Assembly (NCBI GenBank): GCA_944739405.2
Contig: OX123185.2
Location: 7,871,840 to 7,935,839, forward strand
Reading direction: 5' to 3'
DNA: 64,000 nucleotides
DNA from: Euclidia mi
Lineage: Eukaryota; Arthropoda; Insecta; Lepidoptera; Erebidae
The notes beneath the pieces are model-generated. The model had not been told where the DNA came from. It saw only the letters and a program-made list of their open reading frames with translations, and ran no database searches. A program made the position numbers and the translations under genes. This document shows, one piece after another, positions 1 through 12,232 of the stretch (positions are counted from its first letter, which is position 1; each line of letters begins with the position of its first letter).

Positions 1-18
1 AATATAAAAAAGCGGAAG

Positions 19-56
19 AGTTTGTTTGTTTGTTTTTTTTTGTTTGTTTGTTTTGA
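19..56. repeat. GTTT-type simple repeat
   Basis: A run of GTTT units with a T-rich interruption near the left edge of the window. Visible directly; no gene is associated with it. Confidence 0.8.
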
Positions 57-390
57 ACGCTGTAATGGTGCTGCTCGCTACACCAAATTAAATAATAATA
101 TATAGTCCTTAGGTCGCATACTTGTTTCCACATGTGTTTGTCTTATCGTTACGATGGCGCCAACGTTATGCAATTAGTAAACTCATAAATTCTAAGCGTT
201 TGACAAATTTATAAGAATTATGTGACAGGCATAAGAGTAAAGAAATAGCCATGAAATATGAGAAAATATTGGCACTGTAGTGTTCACATGCGGTATAGTT
301 GAGGATCATAAAAAAAGGGATCAACAATAAGAAACTGACCCTATCAGGTAGTAAGGGTTCGAGAGGCGTTGCCTTGGGGGTGTTTAACTG

Positions 391-580
391 GACAGTCGGT
401 CTTATGGCGCGAAAGAGGACAGTTCACGGGAACGCTCTAGCGTGGTGTTTGAGACAGTCAATGTTGGGACGCGGAACCGGGCGGATCTCGGACAGTCAGT
501 CTTAGGACGCGGAAGAGGGCAGTTCACGGGAACGCTCTAGCGTGGTGTTTCAGACAGCTGGTCTTATGGCGCGAGAGAGA
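391..580 (+). repeat. 100-bp tandem duplication, LTR-leader-like
   Basis: A block beginning GACAGTCGGTCTTATGGCGC at 391 recurs with few changes at 491. The shared segment AGTTCACGGGAACGCTCTAG is at 421 and 521, so the period is 100 bp. A third partial start appears near 553. The block is GC-rich compared with its surroundings. About 130 bp downstream (near 706) the sequence TTTGGCAGCGACGCAG resembles a retroelement primer-binding site, so this could be the end of an LTR or its leader. That reading is an inference; no coding domain follows. Short open frames across the block carry no recognisable domain. Confidence 0.6.
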
Positions 581-1696
581 TCGGACCTGGCCTAGCGCGA
601 AAGAGGTTCGGTGTTGGTCGATAATTAGTGCTTAGTGATATCGAAGAACAAGGCGAGCGGCTTCAAGAGAAGGTGATCAGCACAGGACAAGGGGTAAGTT
701 TGGCAGCGACGCAGCTAAAAGTCCGGTGAGTGTCTGTTATTCACTTTACTGTAATTTATTGCATGAACTGTATAACATTAATAACTCTGTTGTGTATCTA
801 TGTCTATATCACACCATATATATATACCAGGCTGACTAAAATATAAAGTTCTCTATGAGATATTGTACATAGTTATATTATTAATAACCGCGTGTAACAT
901 TAGTAGTGGTTCGTACCTTGTTGATGATGGATGTGAAGACGAGCGATGTATGATGGGAGTCTCCGTATTCGCGATCAGGTGGTAGAATGCAGGACTTTCA
1001 CAATCGCTGTCTTAACCTGCGTACAGGCCAGTACATAGCGGCTGACAAGGTTTTAAAGAGCGAAAGAAGAGCCACCTGTCGGTCACGCGGTAGATGTAAG
1101 TCCTTGGCGGCTAATCTAGTGGCAATTGTAACGAGAGCTTCTCTGCAAACTATGCGCGATGGCTTAATACGTTTTAATTGACTATGTTTGTATGGGCTTC
1201 AATGTTGTGACTTGCGGCAAGGAGGCGTTTTGTGACATCAGTTCTGAGACTGTTACTGTACGCTCAATACTATACACTGGGTATCGCTGAAATACTCGGC
1301 GCCGATAATACTATATGACTAATATACCTGGATCATGTTCTTCGTCTCCCTGGAGCTGCCGTCTCTGAGATACGCTGCCTTGTACTCAAGTACCAATTTG
1401 TGAAGCATGAATATATGGAGAGTGATTTTGCGACGACAAACCAATACTAATGTATCGCTGTCTTTAGTATTTTGATGTCCACTTTCATTCAATTATAAGC
1501 ATTTACGTTTGGTAAATGCTGTCAGCAGAGGAATATAAAGTAAGGACGAATTCCATGGTCCTGCGCGGGGTGGTGCGCGGGAAACTGGCCAAACAAATTA
1601 CTTGGCGGGGCCAGGCTGAAATTGATATTTTAGACCCAGTTAGTAAGAAAACTAAAATTTTAATCAGCCTGGGGTCCATAGGATTCCGTTACAACG

Positions 1697-3094
1697 CGCT
1701 AATCTCAGAAACTACCGGTCGGATCTGAAAAATTATTTTTGTATACAATAGCCCAAATATTCCGGAAGGCTATAGGCTATATAACATAACGCTTCGACCC
1801 TTTGGGCCGGGAAAAAGGCTAAAAGACAATGTCGGCTAATCTCAGGAACTAGCAGTCGGATTTTAAAAATTGTTATTGCCTATGATAGCCCAATTATTCC
1901 GAAAGGCTATATAAAATTACGTCACAACTTTTAGGGGCCAGACAAAAATAATAAAATGGTCAAACGAGAAGGGGGAGGGTTGGGTCAAAGGCAAAAAAGG
2001 CTAAACGAATAGGATACAATCTATATGGGTATCGTTTTCGAGATTTTCGGGACGCTGATTAATAATATGAAATTTATTTAGTGATCCAAGATGGCAGACG
2101 GGAAATCAAAGATGGCGGACGGGAAATCAAAGATGGCGGACGGGAAATCAAAGATGGCGGACGGGAAATCAAAGATGGCGGATGAGAAAATTTTTAAAAT
2201 CGATATGGGTATCGCCTTCGATATTTTAAGGGGTTGGGAATCGAAAAACAACATCTATTTCGTGATCAAAGATGGCGGATGGGAAGTCAAACATGGTGGA
2301 TTGGAAAATTTTTAAAAAGTCAATATTGGTACCGTCTGCGATGTTAAAAGGGATGGGGAATCCAAATACAACATCTGTTACGTGATTCAAGATGGTGGAT
2401 GGGAAATCAAAGATGGCGGATGGGAAAATTTAAAAATCAATATGGGTATCGTCTCTGATGATTTAAGGGATGGAGAATCCAAATACAACATCTATTTCGT
2501 GATCAAAGATGGCGGATAGGAAATCAAAGATGACAGACGGGATTTTTTTTAAAGTCGATATTTGTATCGTCTCCGATATTTTAAGGAATGGGGAATTCAA
2601 AAACACCATCTATTTCGTGATCAAAGATGGCGGATGGGAAATTAAAAAAAAATCAATATGGCTATCGTCTCCGATGTTTAAAAGGATGGGGAATCCAAAT
2701 ATAACATCTATTTCGTGATTCAAGATGGTGGATGGGAAAAAGATGGCGGATGGAAAAATTTAAAATATCAATATGGGTATCGTCTCTGATGATTTAAGGG
2801 ATGGTGAATCCAAATACAACATCTATTTCGTGATCAAAGATGGCGGATAGGAAATCAAAGATGGCGGACGGGATTTTTTTTAAAGTCGATATGAGTATCG
2901 TCTCCGATATTTTAAGGAATGGGGAATTCAATATTATATAAAAATCTATGTTTGTTTGTTCAGCATTTATAGACTCTGAAATGATAAGAGATTAAGCGCT
3001 AAGTCAATCGTAACTTTGGAAAAGGGGCTTGGACAAAAGGGAATTAAATAAAAACTCTTAAAAAGGCGAAACGGAGTTCGCTGGGTCAGCTAGT
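1697..3094 (+). mobile_element. Helitron-like non-autonomous repeat containing a minisatellite
   Basis: The right end is GGGTCAGCTAGT at 3083-3094, a CTAGT terminus typical of lepidopteran Helitron-like repeats. The left part holds two diverged copies of a roughly 75-bp block (from 1697 and from 1833), both with the core of 'CTAATCTCAG..ACTA' and 'TAGCCCAA.TATTCCG.AAGGCTAT', a sequence common in such repeats. Between them and the terminus lies the minisatellite listed separately. The left boundary is uncertain. No Rep or helicase coding sequence is visible. Assignment to Helitrons rests on the terminus only. Confidence 0.5.
2015..2930 (+). repeat. Two-level minisatellite (21-bp units in about 115-bp units)
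   Basis: At 2089-2183 there are five head-to-tail copies of a 21-bp unit, AGATGGCGGACGGGAAATCA plus A. Around them a larger unit of about 100-125 bp, starting near ATGGGTATCGTCTCCGAT and ending in one or two of the 21-bp modules, repeats about eight times (starts near 2019, 2202, 2325, 2440, 2560, 2660, 2775 and 2890). One frame of the short array reads as repeated MADGKSK, but the frame does not persist through the larger units, so I read it as non-coding satellite. Confidence 0.85.
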
Positions 3095-3984
3095 ATTATA
3101 TAAAACATTTTTTGGCAGTCTTTTCGCATATTACTCAAATTGAGATGGGTTTCATCAAGAGACAGAGTGATTTGGGTTAATTATTTGTATATTATACTTG
3201 TCATGATATATAATGATGCACGGGGCGCTTGTGAAAAATATCCTATTATTAGAAATAAATATACTTAGTGATGATTCAATACTGCCAATTTTTGTACAAA
3301 ACATGAATTTCCAATTTATAATAAGAAGACAAACAAAACATATTATTTGTGTCTATTTGTGAACGCCACCAGGGTTAAATTCATGGCCACAATTGTCGGC
3401 GAACAAACAAATCAGTGGCGATTGTGTATTGTGTTAGTAAACCAACAAACAAACATACAAACAGAGCGAACGCCGGCAACCGCTACAATTTGGCCCTATG
3501 CTCCATGTTTACCTAAATAACTACAACTTTACAACGCAAGGAAATACTACCTTATACTAGTATCCATAAAGATGGTTTTCGAGTGACACAATTTGTTGAG
3601 AATATCTTGGTGTTGACGTAGACCTACCCGAATATACAACTGAACAAGTTGAAGCTTTTCGCGATAAAATCTTTTTGTTTAGACAAAATATGGGTACCAA
3701 TCTCGTAGACGATGTGGATGTTATAGACCGTTGTGAATCTAAAATATATTTAAATTTATCTTAGATCACGTAGCGGCGTGGTTAGTAAAAAATAACTAGT
3801 TCTGACTGATTCACGCGGGTAAAGTAGAATCTGCTTCTTTCATTTAAGAGTCTAGCTCTTGCCGGTGGAGCAATTGCCGTTGCTTTCGGTTTCATGCCCT
3901 TTCTTTGACCTCTTGATACATGGAAGATGTTATTTGCTTGAATTATAAAATGTTTGTTGGAGAAGAAAGGTTATGGAGTGGCTG
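3095..3984. other. Non-coding, nothing recognised
   Basis: AT-rich sequence with scattered TTTG and AAAC runs. I see no open frame with a domain and no clear repeat boundary. Confidence 0.5.
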
Positions 3985-4150
3985 CTACGCACCGTACGTC
4001 GTAGAGGCAGGCCTCCCGGCAAGGTGGATTGACAATTTTGTTGGGGTCGCGGGCAGCGGATGGATGCGGGTGGCCCAAGATCGGTTCATGTGGTGAGCCT
4101 TGGGAGAGGTCTATGTGCTGTGTATTTCGGCTATGGAAGGAAGATAATAA
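3985..4150 (+). pseudogene. LINE ORF2 C-terminal remnant
   Basis: Two frames together read GRPP, then RWIDNFVGVAGSGWMR and AQDRFMW, followed by a stop. This pattern (a basic GRPP..RW.DD segment, then a GW.R.AQDR..W motif) is the very C-terminus of many insect non-LTR retrotransposon polyproteins. A frameshift separates GRPP from RW and a TGA follows MW. No reverse transcriptase remains, so this is a severely truncated copy. The clade is uncertain. Confidence 0.55.
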
Positions 4151-5390
4151 ATGTCAGGGCTCATAAGATAATAAATGTCAAGGCTTATTAAAATAAAAAA
4201 TACAATTAAAAAAATATTAAAATAGTTATATACTATCTTAAAACCTTTTTCTGCCAAAGGGATCCATGACTAAAACTTTGGCGATTAAAATAATATAATA
4301 TGCTCAAAGAATCAGCATTGCCATTCAACGTGGCAATGCCGCCAGCCTTCTGGGCACGTTACCCTATGACAGTGATGCGGAGGAATACTTCGACGCCTAA
4401 ACGCTTTGCCTTGTTATGTATATATTAGTTCGTTTTCTTTTTTTAATTTAGTTGTAGGATTATACGTATAATTTTAGTTTTAAATAATAGTTTTAAATGT
4501 AAATAAGTATAAAGTTTTAAAATAATTGAATTGAAATATGTTACATAATATTTAATTATTATTATGTATATTTTAATATTTGAAGCAGTTTATAAATGCT
4601 TCAAACTCATTATCACGACACATCAACTTCAACATGAATTCCACGAAAATTTGTGCACTTGATTTCCACCGTGCACTCGCAACACTAAACTGTGCAATTA
4701 ATCCTCATATTGGCACGTGTCATTCTCGCACGGCCATTTTCCTTTATAATTACCACTTCATTGAGTGTACAGCATTAGCTTGGAAACTAATTAGATCTGG
4801 ATAAATGTAGCTCAGACTGCAACGAGTTTCGTGCATAAATATACTGGTGATAAAGAAAACAAGTTATTTAATTGTGCAAGTGCAGGTAGTTAATTATAAT
4901 AAAAATTAAAATAAATTTTTTGAGATTTGTATGATATAGGATACATTTAAAGATAAAGATATTTTATTTGCTAAGACCCGTGTACATAATAAAAACATTG
5001 ATAAGATGCTTATTATAGATGTCACATAATAATTTGTTCCAACATGTCTGACTATTGCTGGCTTCCAAATATCAAATTTTAATATTTATAATGAATGAAT
5101 GCATTTCGGCAATAATAATTAATCAGGGATAGTCATCAAGATCTTTGTAAAGATTATTGTAAATTACTATAGCGTTCACAAAAAAAATCTTAAAGCTTTT
5201 GCTACTTAAGTCACAGACAGTAATAATCTTAATTGCTCTTACAAATGATCACAGTACCACAAAACATTCATGCAAACGTCAAACGAAAGATCTTTTGTCT
5301 AGCATTAGACTAGTTTCGCCTGGTTTGGACGATAAGAATTTTATATAATTTCATTTGAGAGATCATCGTCCTGGCGTTATTCCAGATGCA
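4151..5390. other. Non-coding, nothing recognised
   Basis: AT-rich, with a short ATAA-rich direct duplication near 4145-4190 (AGATAATAAATGTCA twice). The 74-codon open frame at 4580-4804 has no recognisable domain and is treated as chance. Confidence 0.45.
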
Positions 5391-5394
5391 TCCA

Positions 5395-5620
5395 TAACTT
5401 GAGACGGCTGAAGAAGCCTTGGAGCCCAGGGTGTGCCTACTAGTCTAACCAGATATTACAGATTAGCAGCTTTTCTACAAACCGACTGCCAGCCGTCTGA
5501 CCCCCATAACCCAAAGGGATAGGGACACTCCATAGTGTAGACATGTATTTTTTTTGAGAGTCCTGAATTCCTGTTACAACAGTCAAAGATCTTCATGACA
5601 GTCGGAAACGACAATATAAA
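5395..5620 (-). repeat. SINE family D fragment
   Basis: Blocks such as TACTAGTCTAACC, AACCGACTGCCAGCCGTCTG, CATAACCCAAAGGGATAGGG and CAGTCAAAGATCTTCATGAC are shared with 45838-46175, and the last also with 13185-13365. This is a partial, rearranged copy without the tRNA-like head. Confidence 0.5.
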
Positions 5621-6830
5621 GGTGGTTTTTTCAATTTTAATATGGTCCTTTACAACAAACTTCATTCCATACACATGGATATTTACTATCAAACATGTTT
5701 CTGCACTGTATCATTCATTATCGCTTAAAGAATTTTTCGTTTGTACCAAAGACTAAAGGTTATCGAAAATTTTCTCCAATGGGTAAAATTTCTTACAAAA
5801 ATCTTTCCAACAGCTCTGATATTAGACACCTGAAATAAATCATCTAGAATCAAATTTAATTCTCCACAAAAAAGTACATAATGGACGAATCATAATTTTT
5901 TACAAAGGAAACCTTATTTTTTCTTGTCATTATTTTCAAAGGCTTTCTAACAATAAGGTCAGTGAGATCTTTCCCTATTTCATTAGTCCCTTAACATCTG
6001 TTGCTTTGAAACTTAATGCTATTGTTTCAACTCAACGGTCGATTTTATTTCACCCTCCCGCCTTTATTTTTATGGTAATAAGGTTGAAATTCGTTAAATA
6101 AATATTGAGCATTGAGAAGAAAACAGTATTGAGAAGTTTTCTAATTTGACAGTTCGCGATACATTTCCTATAAAGTTGGTTTTAATGGAAAATTTTGAGA
6201 GCTATAAATAATAAGATTGTGCTGGTAGTGACGGGCTCGGTAAACAGATACTGTGACTTGTTCCGACGTCGGAGTTGAGAGAGCAAGCTGTTGTTTGTTG
6301 TCTCTTACACTCTATAAACATGACAATTCTAGGTTAATTGCACTTTGATTAACTTCAAGACAAGAAACTAAAATGGCTATTGTAATGGTGCTAAAATATT
6401 CATTTGTGCGGGAATGCTGAGGTATTCATTTTTCCTCTCTGCAAAATTGTACATATACAGTCATATACCTTGCCTATGTCTTTTATAAGCACACATTGCG
6501 AAGAAAGAATAGAATTTTAGATATTATGTAAAACAAACTTTCGTTCGGATTCAGCGGTATTTGCAGCCATAATTAGTCGAAACGTGTCACTTAAAACTAC
6601 GTCCTTAATTTAATGAATCTTAAGTAGACAGAGTTTTTCTATTTGGATCAAAGAGAACAAGATACCAATACTCTAAAATTAGTTTAGTCCTGCCACAAAT
6701 TCACCAGCAATAATTACTGCAAGTAAAATCAATTTTCCATTTGCTTACTAAACGCATACCATCAAATATAAAAATCTGAGCCCCCATGTATTTAGTTGCC
6801 CGTCATAAACGGTCCCTCAGTATACATTTT
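5621..6830. other. Non-coding, nothing recognised
   Basis: AT-rich stretch with many stops in all frames. No domain, no tandem array and no clear terminus seen. Confidence 0.45.
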
Positions 6831-6831
6831 A

Positions 6832-6900
6832 CAACCTGCAAGGGATGTTATCAGTTAATACCATGCGTTATTAACTGATAACATCCCTTGCAACCTGCAA
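6832..6900. repeat. Perfect 24-bp foldback between 10-bp direct repeats
   Basis: Arms at 6837-6860 and 6869-6892 are exact reverse complements (24 bp), with the 8-nt loop CCATGCGT. The whole lies between two copies of CAACCTGCAA, at 6832-6841 and 6891-6900. It could be a very small foldback element, a hairpin-RNA precursor, or the product of replication template switching. No flanking transposon features support the first option. Confidence 0.85.
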
Positions 6901-7865
6901 TCGCTCTTTAACAAATGGGGAAACAAACATTGAATTTGAACAGAAGTGAAAAGGGTAAAGTGTAAGCTAAGCGATAAGTTTTTATAGTTTATAAGAGTAT
7001 AAAGTACAAATGGGCTTGTAAAATAGAATGCTATAGAATGTACTATAGATTGAATTCAAGGAACAGTGTATAAAACAAATCTGATTTATTTTATCAAGGG
7101 TTGACAATACTAAACAGAACCTTTTTCAACAGGAACTTTTTAAATAGTAGAATATATTGTTTATTTTTATTGCACATAGATCCAATCCACAGCACGGAAC
7201 AGAAAAAATCTGTTCTGCGATCCACAGCTTCGTCCAGGTGTGTGTTGCTTGTCGTGACAAAAAGTATATGATGCCGAAGCTACATTTCTCCAAGTTTCAT
7301 AAACATCCGTCCAGTAGTTTTTGCGTAAATGAGTGATAATAGCCATCCAACTATCTTCACAAATTTGCCGGTAATAGCAGTAATAAGTAGGAGAAACTAT
7401 TGTTTTGCCTACTGCGTACTCCATAAAATATCAGATTTATCGAATTTCAGCCACCGCACATTTTTTTTACTTTTTATGTAATAATATTATTACACCATAC
7501 AGACTCTTCTGCAAAGACGACAATTTTTCGAAATACCAACGCATTGAAAGTACCTACTTAAAAATTGATTTCGTTTATTCAATATTTTTTAAAGCGGGCG
7601 TAGTGGGCGGGTTAATTTGAGGGTGGTATATTATTTATGGTGTGACGTCAGTGGCACCTGGGCGCCTTACGAGGTGCGAGCGACACCGTTGATCAATGGC
7701 TGCGACTACCCGCAAATAACCACGGGAAAGAATAGTCGTCGCCTAAATAACAGTAAAATTACATTTAGAAATTACTTGGCTTTAAATGTTTAAATTAGTA
7801 ATTTGGGAAAATAGTCAAAAGCTGAAAGTAATGGTTTTGAAACTAAGCATTCTACAAGGAAGCAG

Positions 7866-8140
7866 CGAGAGCCTAGTGGAGAGACCGACAGACTGCTACG
7901 CAGAGGGTCCGGGTTCGTTTCCACGGCGCGCATCAATAACTTTTCGGAGTTATGGGCCTATTAAATTGTTAATTATCGCTTGCTAAACGGTGAAGGAAAA
8001 CATCGTGAGAAAACCTGCATGTCTGAGAGTTCTCCCTAATGTGCTTGAAAGTCATGTGAAGTCTGCCAACTCGCACTTGGCCAGCGTGGTGGACTATGGC
8101 CTTGCCCTTGCAGTGGGACAGTTTATCTAACAGGCCGATG
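7866..8140 (+). repeat. tRNA-derived SINE, family C
   Basis: Head at about 7866-7935 has A-box- and B-box-like segments (GCCTAGTGGAGAGACCGACAG ending in GGTCCGGGTTCGTTTCCACG) and the body runs to GGTGGACTATGGCC and a GATGATGATAA tail. Pieces of the same body recur at 8640-8735 and 12951-13095. The head does not form a clean tRNA cloverleaf, so this is a SINE and not a tRNA gene. Confidence 0.65.
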
Positions 8141-8185
8141 ATGATAAGTGTTGCTTAGCGACTCCCGGTCAGTCAAAAGTGTTAC

Positions 8186-8300
8186 TAATTTTTCCCGAAT
8201 TCGGGGTAGCAGCACAGAGTCTGCCAATGTACTCGGTAACGGTAATAGTCTCGCCCTCTAAGAATAACAATCTGTCCCTTAACACAAAGTTTGTACGGGT
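8186..8300 (+). repeat. SINE family B body fragment
   Basis: The order CCCGAATT, GGTAGCAGCACAGAGTCTG, CGGTAACGGTAATAG, CTCGCCCTCT matches the body of the family B SINEs at 14358 and 42374. The tRNA-like head is missing. Confidence 0.55.
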
Positions 8301-8639
8301 GTTGTGTTCGGTGAATATACATAATTATGTACGCCGCAGTGGCACTGCTAGCGCAGCGTTCAATTTACTATAGAGAGTAAGGGGAAAACGCTATGGAGAG
8401 AGGGTTCTTTGGCCAAACACTGACTCCTTGTTGCAACTAACCAACATGCTGAAGGCTGTATAGAGAGTTTGCACTTCGTGAGGTTTCATTTTCAGTTCTC
8501 AGAAGCAGCTTGTAACCTTTCGGTCTACTCACGTGAGATCTTACTCGACAGTGTTACTTAATAACAGGTTAAAACCAACTGCAAAACTCACTACCCGAAT
8601 GTCATTAAATAACTGAAAATTTACTCGAAATGAGCTGTC

Positions 8640-8740
8640 AAACTTGACTCGATCGAGTAAATTGTATGTTGTCCAGCGTGGTGGACTATGTCTATTATAC
8701 ATGGGACAGTTTAAATACAGGGCTGATGATGATGGTCCTT
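8640..8740 (+). repeat. SINE family C tail fragment
   Basis: TGTCCAGCGTGGTGGACTAT followed by GGGACAGTTTAAATACAGGG and GATGATGATGG repeats the 3' part of the family C SINE at 7866-8140. Confidence 0.6.
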
Positions 8741-9726
8741 TGGTCTGCTCGATTGTCTTGTGGTAAAAGTGGCCGCTTCACCGTTTAGCTTCAAATGAAT
8801 GCTCAATAACATTAGGCGTTGTACATTCGGTCTCCAGCTATTGCATTTCTGGGTGTTCTCTGTAGCCGTTGAACGAATAGTCAAGCCTTCGCGATAAAAG
8901 TCAATTATTTCAGCAGCAGGTGTCTTTTCAACCGACTGCAAAAGAAGGAGGAGATTCTCAATTTGATGTCCCTACACGTAAAGCTTTCGGTTTTTGTAAG
9001 ACTGAATGAGTGTGTAGGAAAAAGAAAAATGAATTTGACTCTTGAAATGTTGGTCAAATTCCTTCTACACGACATCTTCAAGCAAAAATGTTTTTGTTTC
9101 AAAACTTTTTTATACTTCCAATGATTTTCCATAAGATACAAGGTGAGATCGCATTTCTTCACAAACTCGCGCAACGACAATAAAAAGCGCGTTGTTTATA
9201 TTTTCACATTCGGAATTCGGCTGGTCCGCACGCGGTCCCAGCTTCGTTTTTACGATCGCTGTAATAGCGATCCCTCGGTACTGGGCATATTTACTTTTAT
9301 TGCACGCCAGTTCTGGTCGTATTTTGTGGGTGCCACGATCCGACTGCGCCAAAATTAAAATAGCATATCTCGGTGGAAATCTGCTTACGCGTTATTTCCT
9401 TTGGTGTTTCCTGACTTTTTAATCGCAAGCGAGTTGAGTTCTTGAGAAATAAAGGTAAAGGTTTTTGGTTTATGTTTTGAAGAAATATGTATGTTGTAAG
9501 TTGCACGTAATACTGGCGGTCTATTCATACTATAGGAGTGGAATTTTATTCACACACAATTCTTCTCGAACTCGCCATTCTTGACTAAGCCACGTGTGTA
9601 TGATAATTAAGTCTGCGACTCAATGGCACAGCGTTTGCCACTTCCGAACAATGCAACTCACTTTGTGACGGTTAATTCCACGCATCCTTCGTCATAATAG
9701 GAACTCATTGTCACAGTCATTGACGA
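8741..9726. other. Non-coding, nothing recognised
   Basis: Several overlapping short open frames at 8711-9506 on both strands have no recognisable domain. No repeat boundary identified. Confidence 0.45.
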
Positions 9727-9960
9727 GCGGTGGCAAAGTGGGGGTGTAAACGACTGCTACGCCGCAAGTCGCGGGTTTGATTCCCGCTCAAGTTAAATAT
9801 TTGTGTGCGTGAACATGGATGTGTGTCTTAGTCTGGGTGTTTCCTATGTATGTTTAATATTACGATAACATGTAAGTATAAATGTATGTTGTTTTCCCAT
9901 TGTCTACCACGAATTTCTGCTTAGTTTAGGATTAGATGGTGTTGTGTGTATTTATTATTA
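9727..9960 (+). repeat. tRNA-derived SINE, family A
   Basis: Head GTGTAAACGACTGCTACGCC followed by GTCGCGGGTTTGATTCCCGC (B-box-like), then the common body with GTGTGCGTGAACATGGATGT, CTTAGTCTGGGTGTTTCCTA, the TCCATTATCTA-like segment and TAGTTTAGGATTAGATGGTG. Same family as 16832-17092 and 27253-27505. Confidence 0.75.
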
Positions 9961-10344
9961 TAGTCCAGTTTTTAGCTTTAGTCAGTAGAAAGCTGCCCTT
10001 GGATCTGCTCATGCCTGTGAGCATATATTCTGATTGTGTTCTTAATAGATATAACGATTACCCGTGCATCAGCGATAGTAAAGAAAAGGACATTGTGTAG
10101 GTATGTATTTACTTGACTAATTACATTTATATTGCAGTAGTAATAGATAACATTAATGAACCATCAAAGCAGTCACTTCAAACAAGAACTTACTCAATTA
10201 AATTACGTAATTATATTTAACTACAACCACCAACCAAATCCATAACAGCGCCATAATTTTATTTATCGTTTCATGGTCTTTTATACTCGCTATAAATATT
10301 TAAAGAGTATCGGGTTTCAGTGTATCAAATTGCACAGCCGCAAA

Positions 10345-10455
10345 CAAACACACGCACACACTCACTTTCTTTCTCCCCCTCTCTCTCTCTTCTCACTTAC
10401 ACATGCCCAAACACACACACAGACACACGCACACCCAAATAAACACGCACTTTCC
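10345..10455. repeat. CA/CT-rich low-complexity tract
   Basis: ACACACGC- and CTCTCTC-rich stretch; simple sequence by inspection. Confidence 0.8.
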
Positions 10456-10849
10456 TTAACAGCAGCGTAATAAATTAGTGTGCGTTAGATTAAACCTCGC
10501 CAGCTTACGCTTCGCATAGTAAGCTTAGTACGAAATAAGAGATAATTCGATACGAGTGGATTAGTGGCGTAACTATATACAGATTATAGTGACGTCTGGA
10601 CACGCTACGCCTAGGGGTAAAGCTGTACTAAGCCTAGGCATGCGGAACGGAAAATGTTATCACTTGTTTTCATATTATAACTTTACGATCGTATGTATGT
10701 TGGTTCCATAATTGTGATGTGTGTGGCAACTTATGAAGATATTGCAGCTGTGTGAACTTGATTTTAAACTAGATTCTGCCCACGGTTTCACTAGCGAGGC
10801 TGTCGGCGATAAAAGGCATTTTTCGACTGCTAGACAAAATATTTTTTTT

Positions 10850-11000
10850 TCTAAATAAACTGGCACTAGTCTAAACCATGGAATATCGCTATCCTTTCGG
10901 GTTGCGGAGGTCTGACAGGCTGATATTCAGCCAAATCCGGTTAGACTAGTAAGCGGACCCCAGGTTTAAACAGGGATAACGCTAGCAGGATGATGTGTTA
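10850..11000. repeat. Dispersed SINE-like repeat fragment
   Basis: Contains CTAGTCTAAACCATGGAATA, TTTCGGGTTGCGGAGGTCTG and TTAGACTAGTAAGCGGACCCC with GGGATAACGCT. The same words occur at 45920-45965, 43480-43535 and 48090-48135, which shows a dispersed family. No coding content. Confidence 0.55.
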
Positions 11001-11602
11001 ATTTTTTTTGATCCAACCAAACTAAAAGATTGCTTAACCGTTTTTGACTTGAAGCAAGAACCGAGAGCAACGACATAACGTGTCATCCAAAGCAAGACAG
11101 GTAACTAAAGTAAATGTCATATCAAGCGGTCACCCATACAAGTGTCGACCTTTCACAACGTTGCTTTACTTTGTCTTGTTAACCCGTTACAAATGACAAA
11201 ACAAGACATGCTATTAGCGCTACGTCTACATCTAGGAGAGTAAATTATTTTGATATAGCCTGAAGATGTTCTAATTAGGGTGTGATAATTTGGAGGTGTC
11301 CTGTCGTTGAGTTGAGTTAGTAAGTAACACTATCATTTAATCTAATACTAAGTGGATGTAGCTGTACATGTCAATTATGTCCACAGTCGGTCTAAATCCG
11401 CTCGTAATGGGTTCCGCCGAATTCAACGTGTAATATCCGAATATTAATAGATTGCTTAGAGTTTGGCTAGAAGGACTGGAAAATTGTTTGCAGAGGGCAA
11501 TCAAATCGAAGCGTGATTAAATTCATCAGTCCTTGCAACCAAGACAAACGTCTAACATAATTATGTTACTGTGTTTTCACAGTGATTATATTTCAGCTTA
11601 CC

Positions 11603-12172
11603 TGATCTTCACTGATGATGTTCTTGAGTAGACCTATAACACTCATAATTTTGGCCAAAATAATAAGGAAATCGTTATAGTTAGCTACCAGAAGGTCCAA
11701 CTCAACGTCTGTCTTCAGAACACGTCGACACACAATGTTGGCAAATGTTCAATATTTCACAATACTATTACAAATCTTGCCAGTAATGATCAAAGGCGGC
11801 AGATATAAGAATTTACAAGACAAATTTACTTCGATTCCAATACGATTCGCGAAGCAACCATGTGCTTTCCAAAGGGCGTTATTTTCAATATATCACTAAC
11901 TTTATCAATCGCTCACAACCTTTGCCGGGCAATTCCAATAGCGACAGTTGCAAGGTTATTAACCAATTTTATTCTACAAACACTCGAAATAACCAAAAGG
12001 CGCGGAGACAAGAAATTCAACGTGTCGTCAAAGGAAATTTTCTAGAACCAGAAGCCATGATTTGACGGTTCATAGTGTGACCATAGTCAAAATTTACAAG
12101 GGATAAGTAACACGCTACTAAACTTATATTATCGATTTAACTTATCATAAAAAAATATTTCTATTTCAAACA
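11603..12172 (-). mobile_element. Solo LTR of a BEL/Pao element
   Basis: On the minus strand it begins TGTTTGAAATAGAAATA (plus end at 12172), exactly as does the LTR next to the BEL/Pao integrase at 48570-49014. It shares CACTCATAATTTTGGCCAAA, GTGTGACCATAGTCAAAATT and the terminal TGATCT with that LTR. It is about 570 bp against 445 bp, so the two are related subfamilies and not identical copies. No internal coding region adjoins either side. I could not see a clear target-site duplication. Confidence 0.65.
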
Positions 12173-12232
12173 TAGATGAATTGCCTGACAAATGTAAATG
12201 GTGTGCACGAATGGTATATGATTATCCTGAAA

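Noticed and set aside
1516..1728. 70-aa protein
   Set aside because: Runs into a block that is duplicated as non-coding repeat at 1833. No domain.
2091..2315. Protein with MADGKSK repeats
   Set aside because: It is the translation of a 21-bp minisatellite. The frame is lost in the longer repeat units.
7638..7652. CRE-type promoter element (TGACGTCA)
   Set aside because: An 8-bp match is expected about once per 65 kb by chance, and no gene or transcription-start context is visible nearby.
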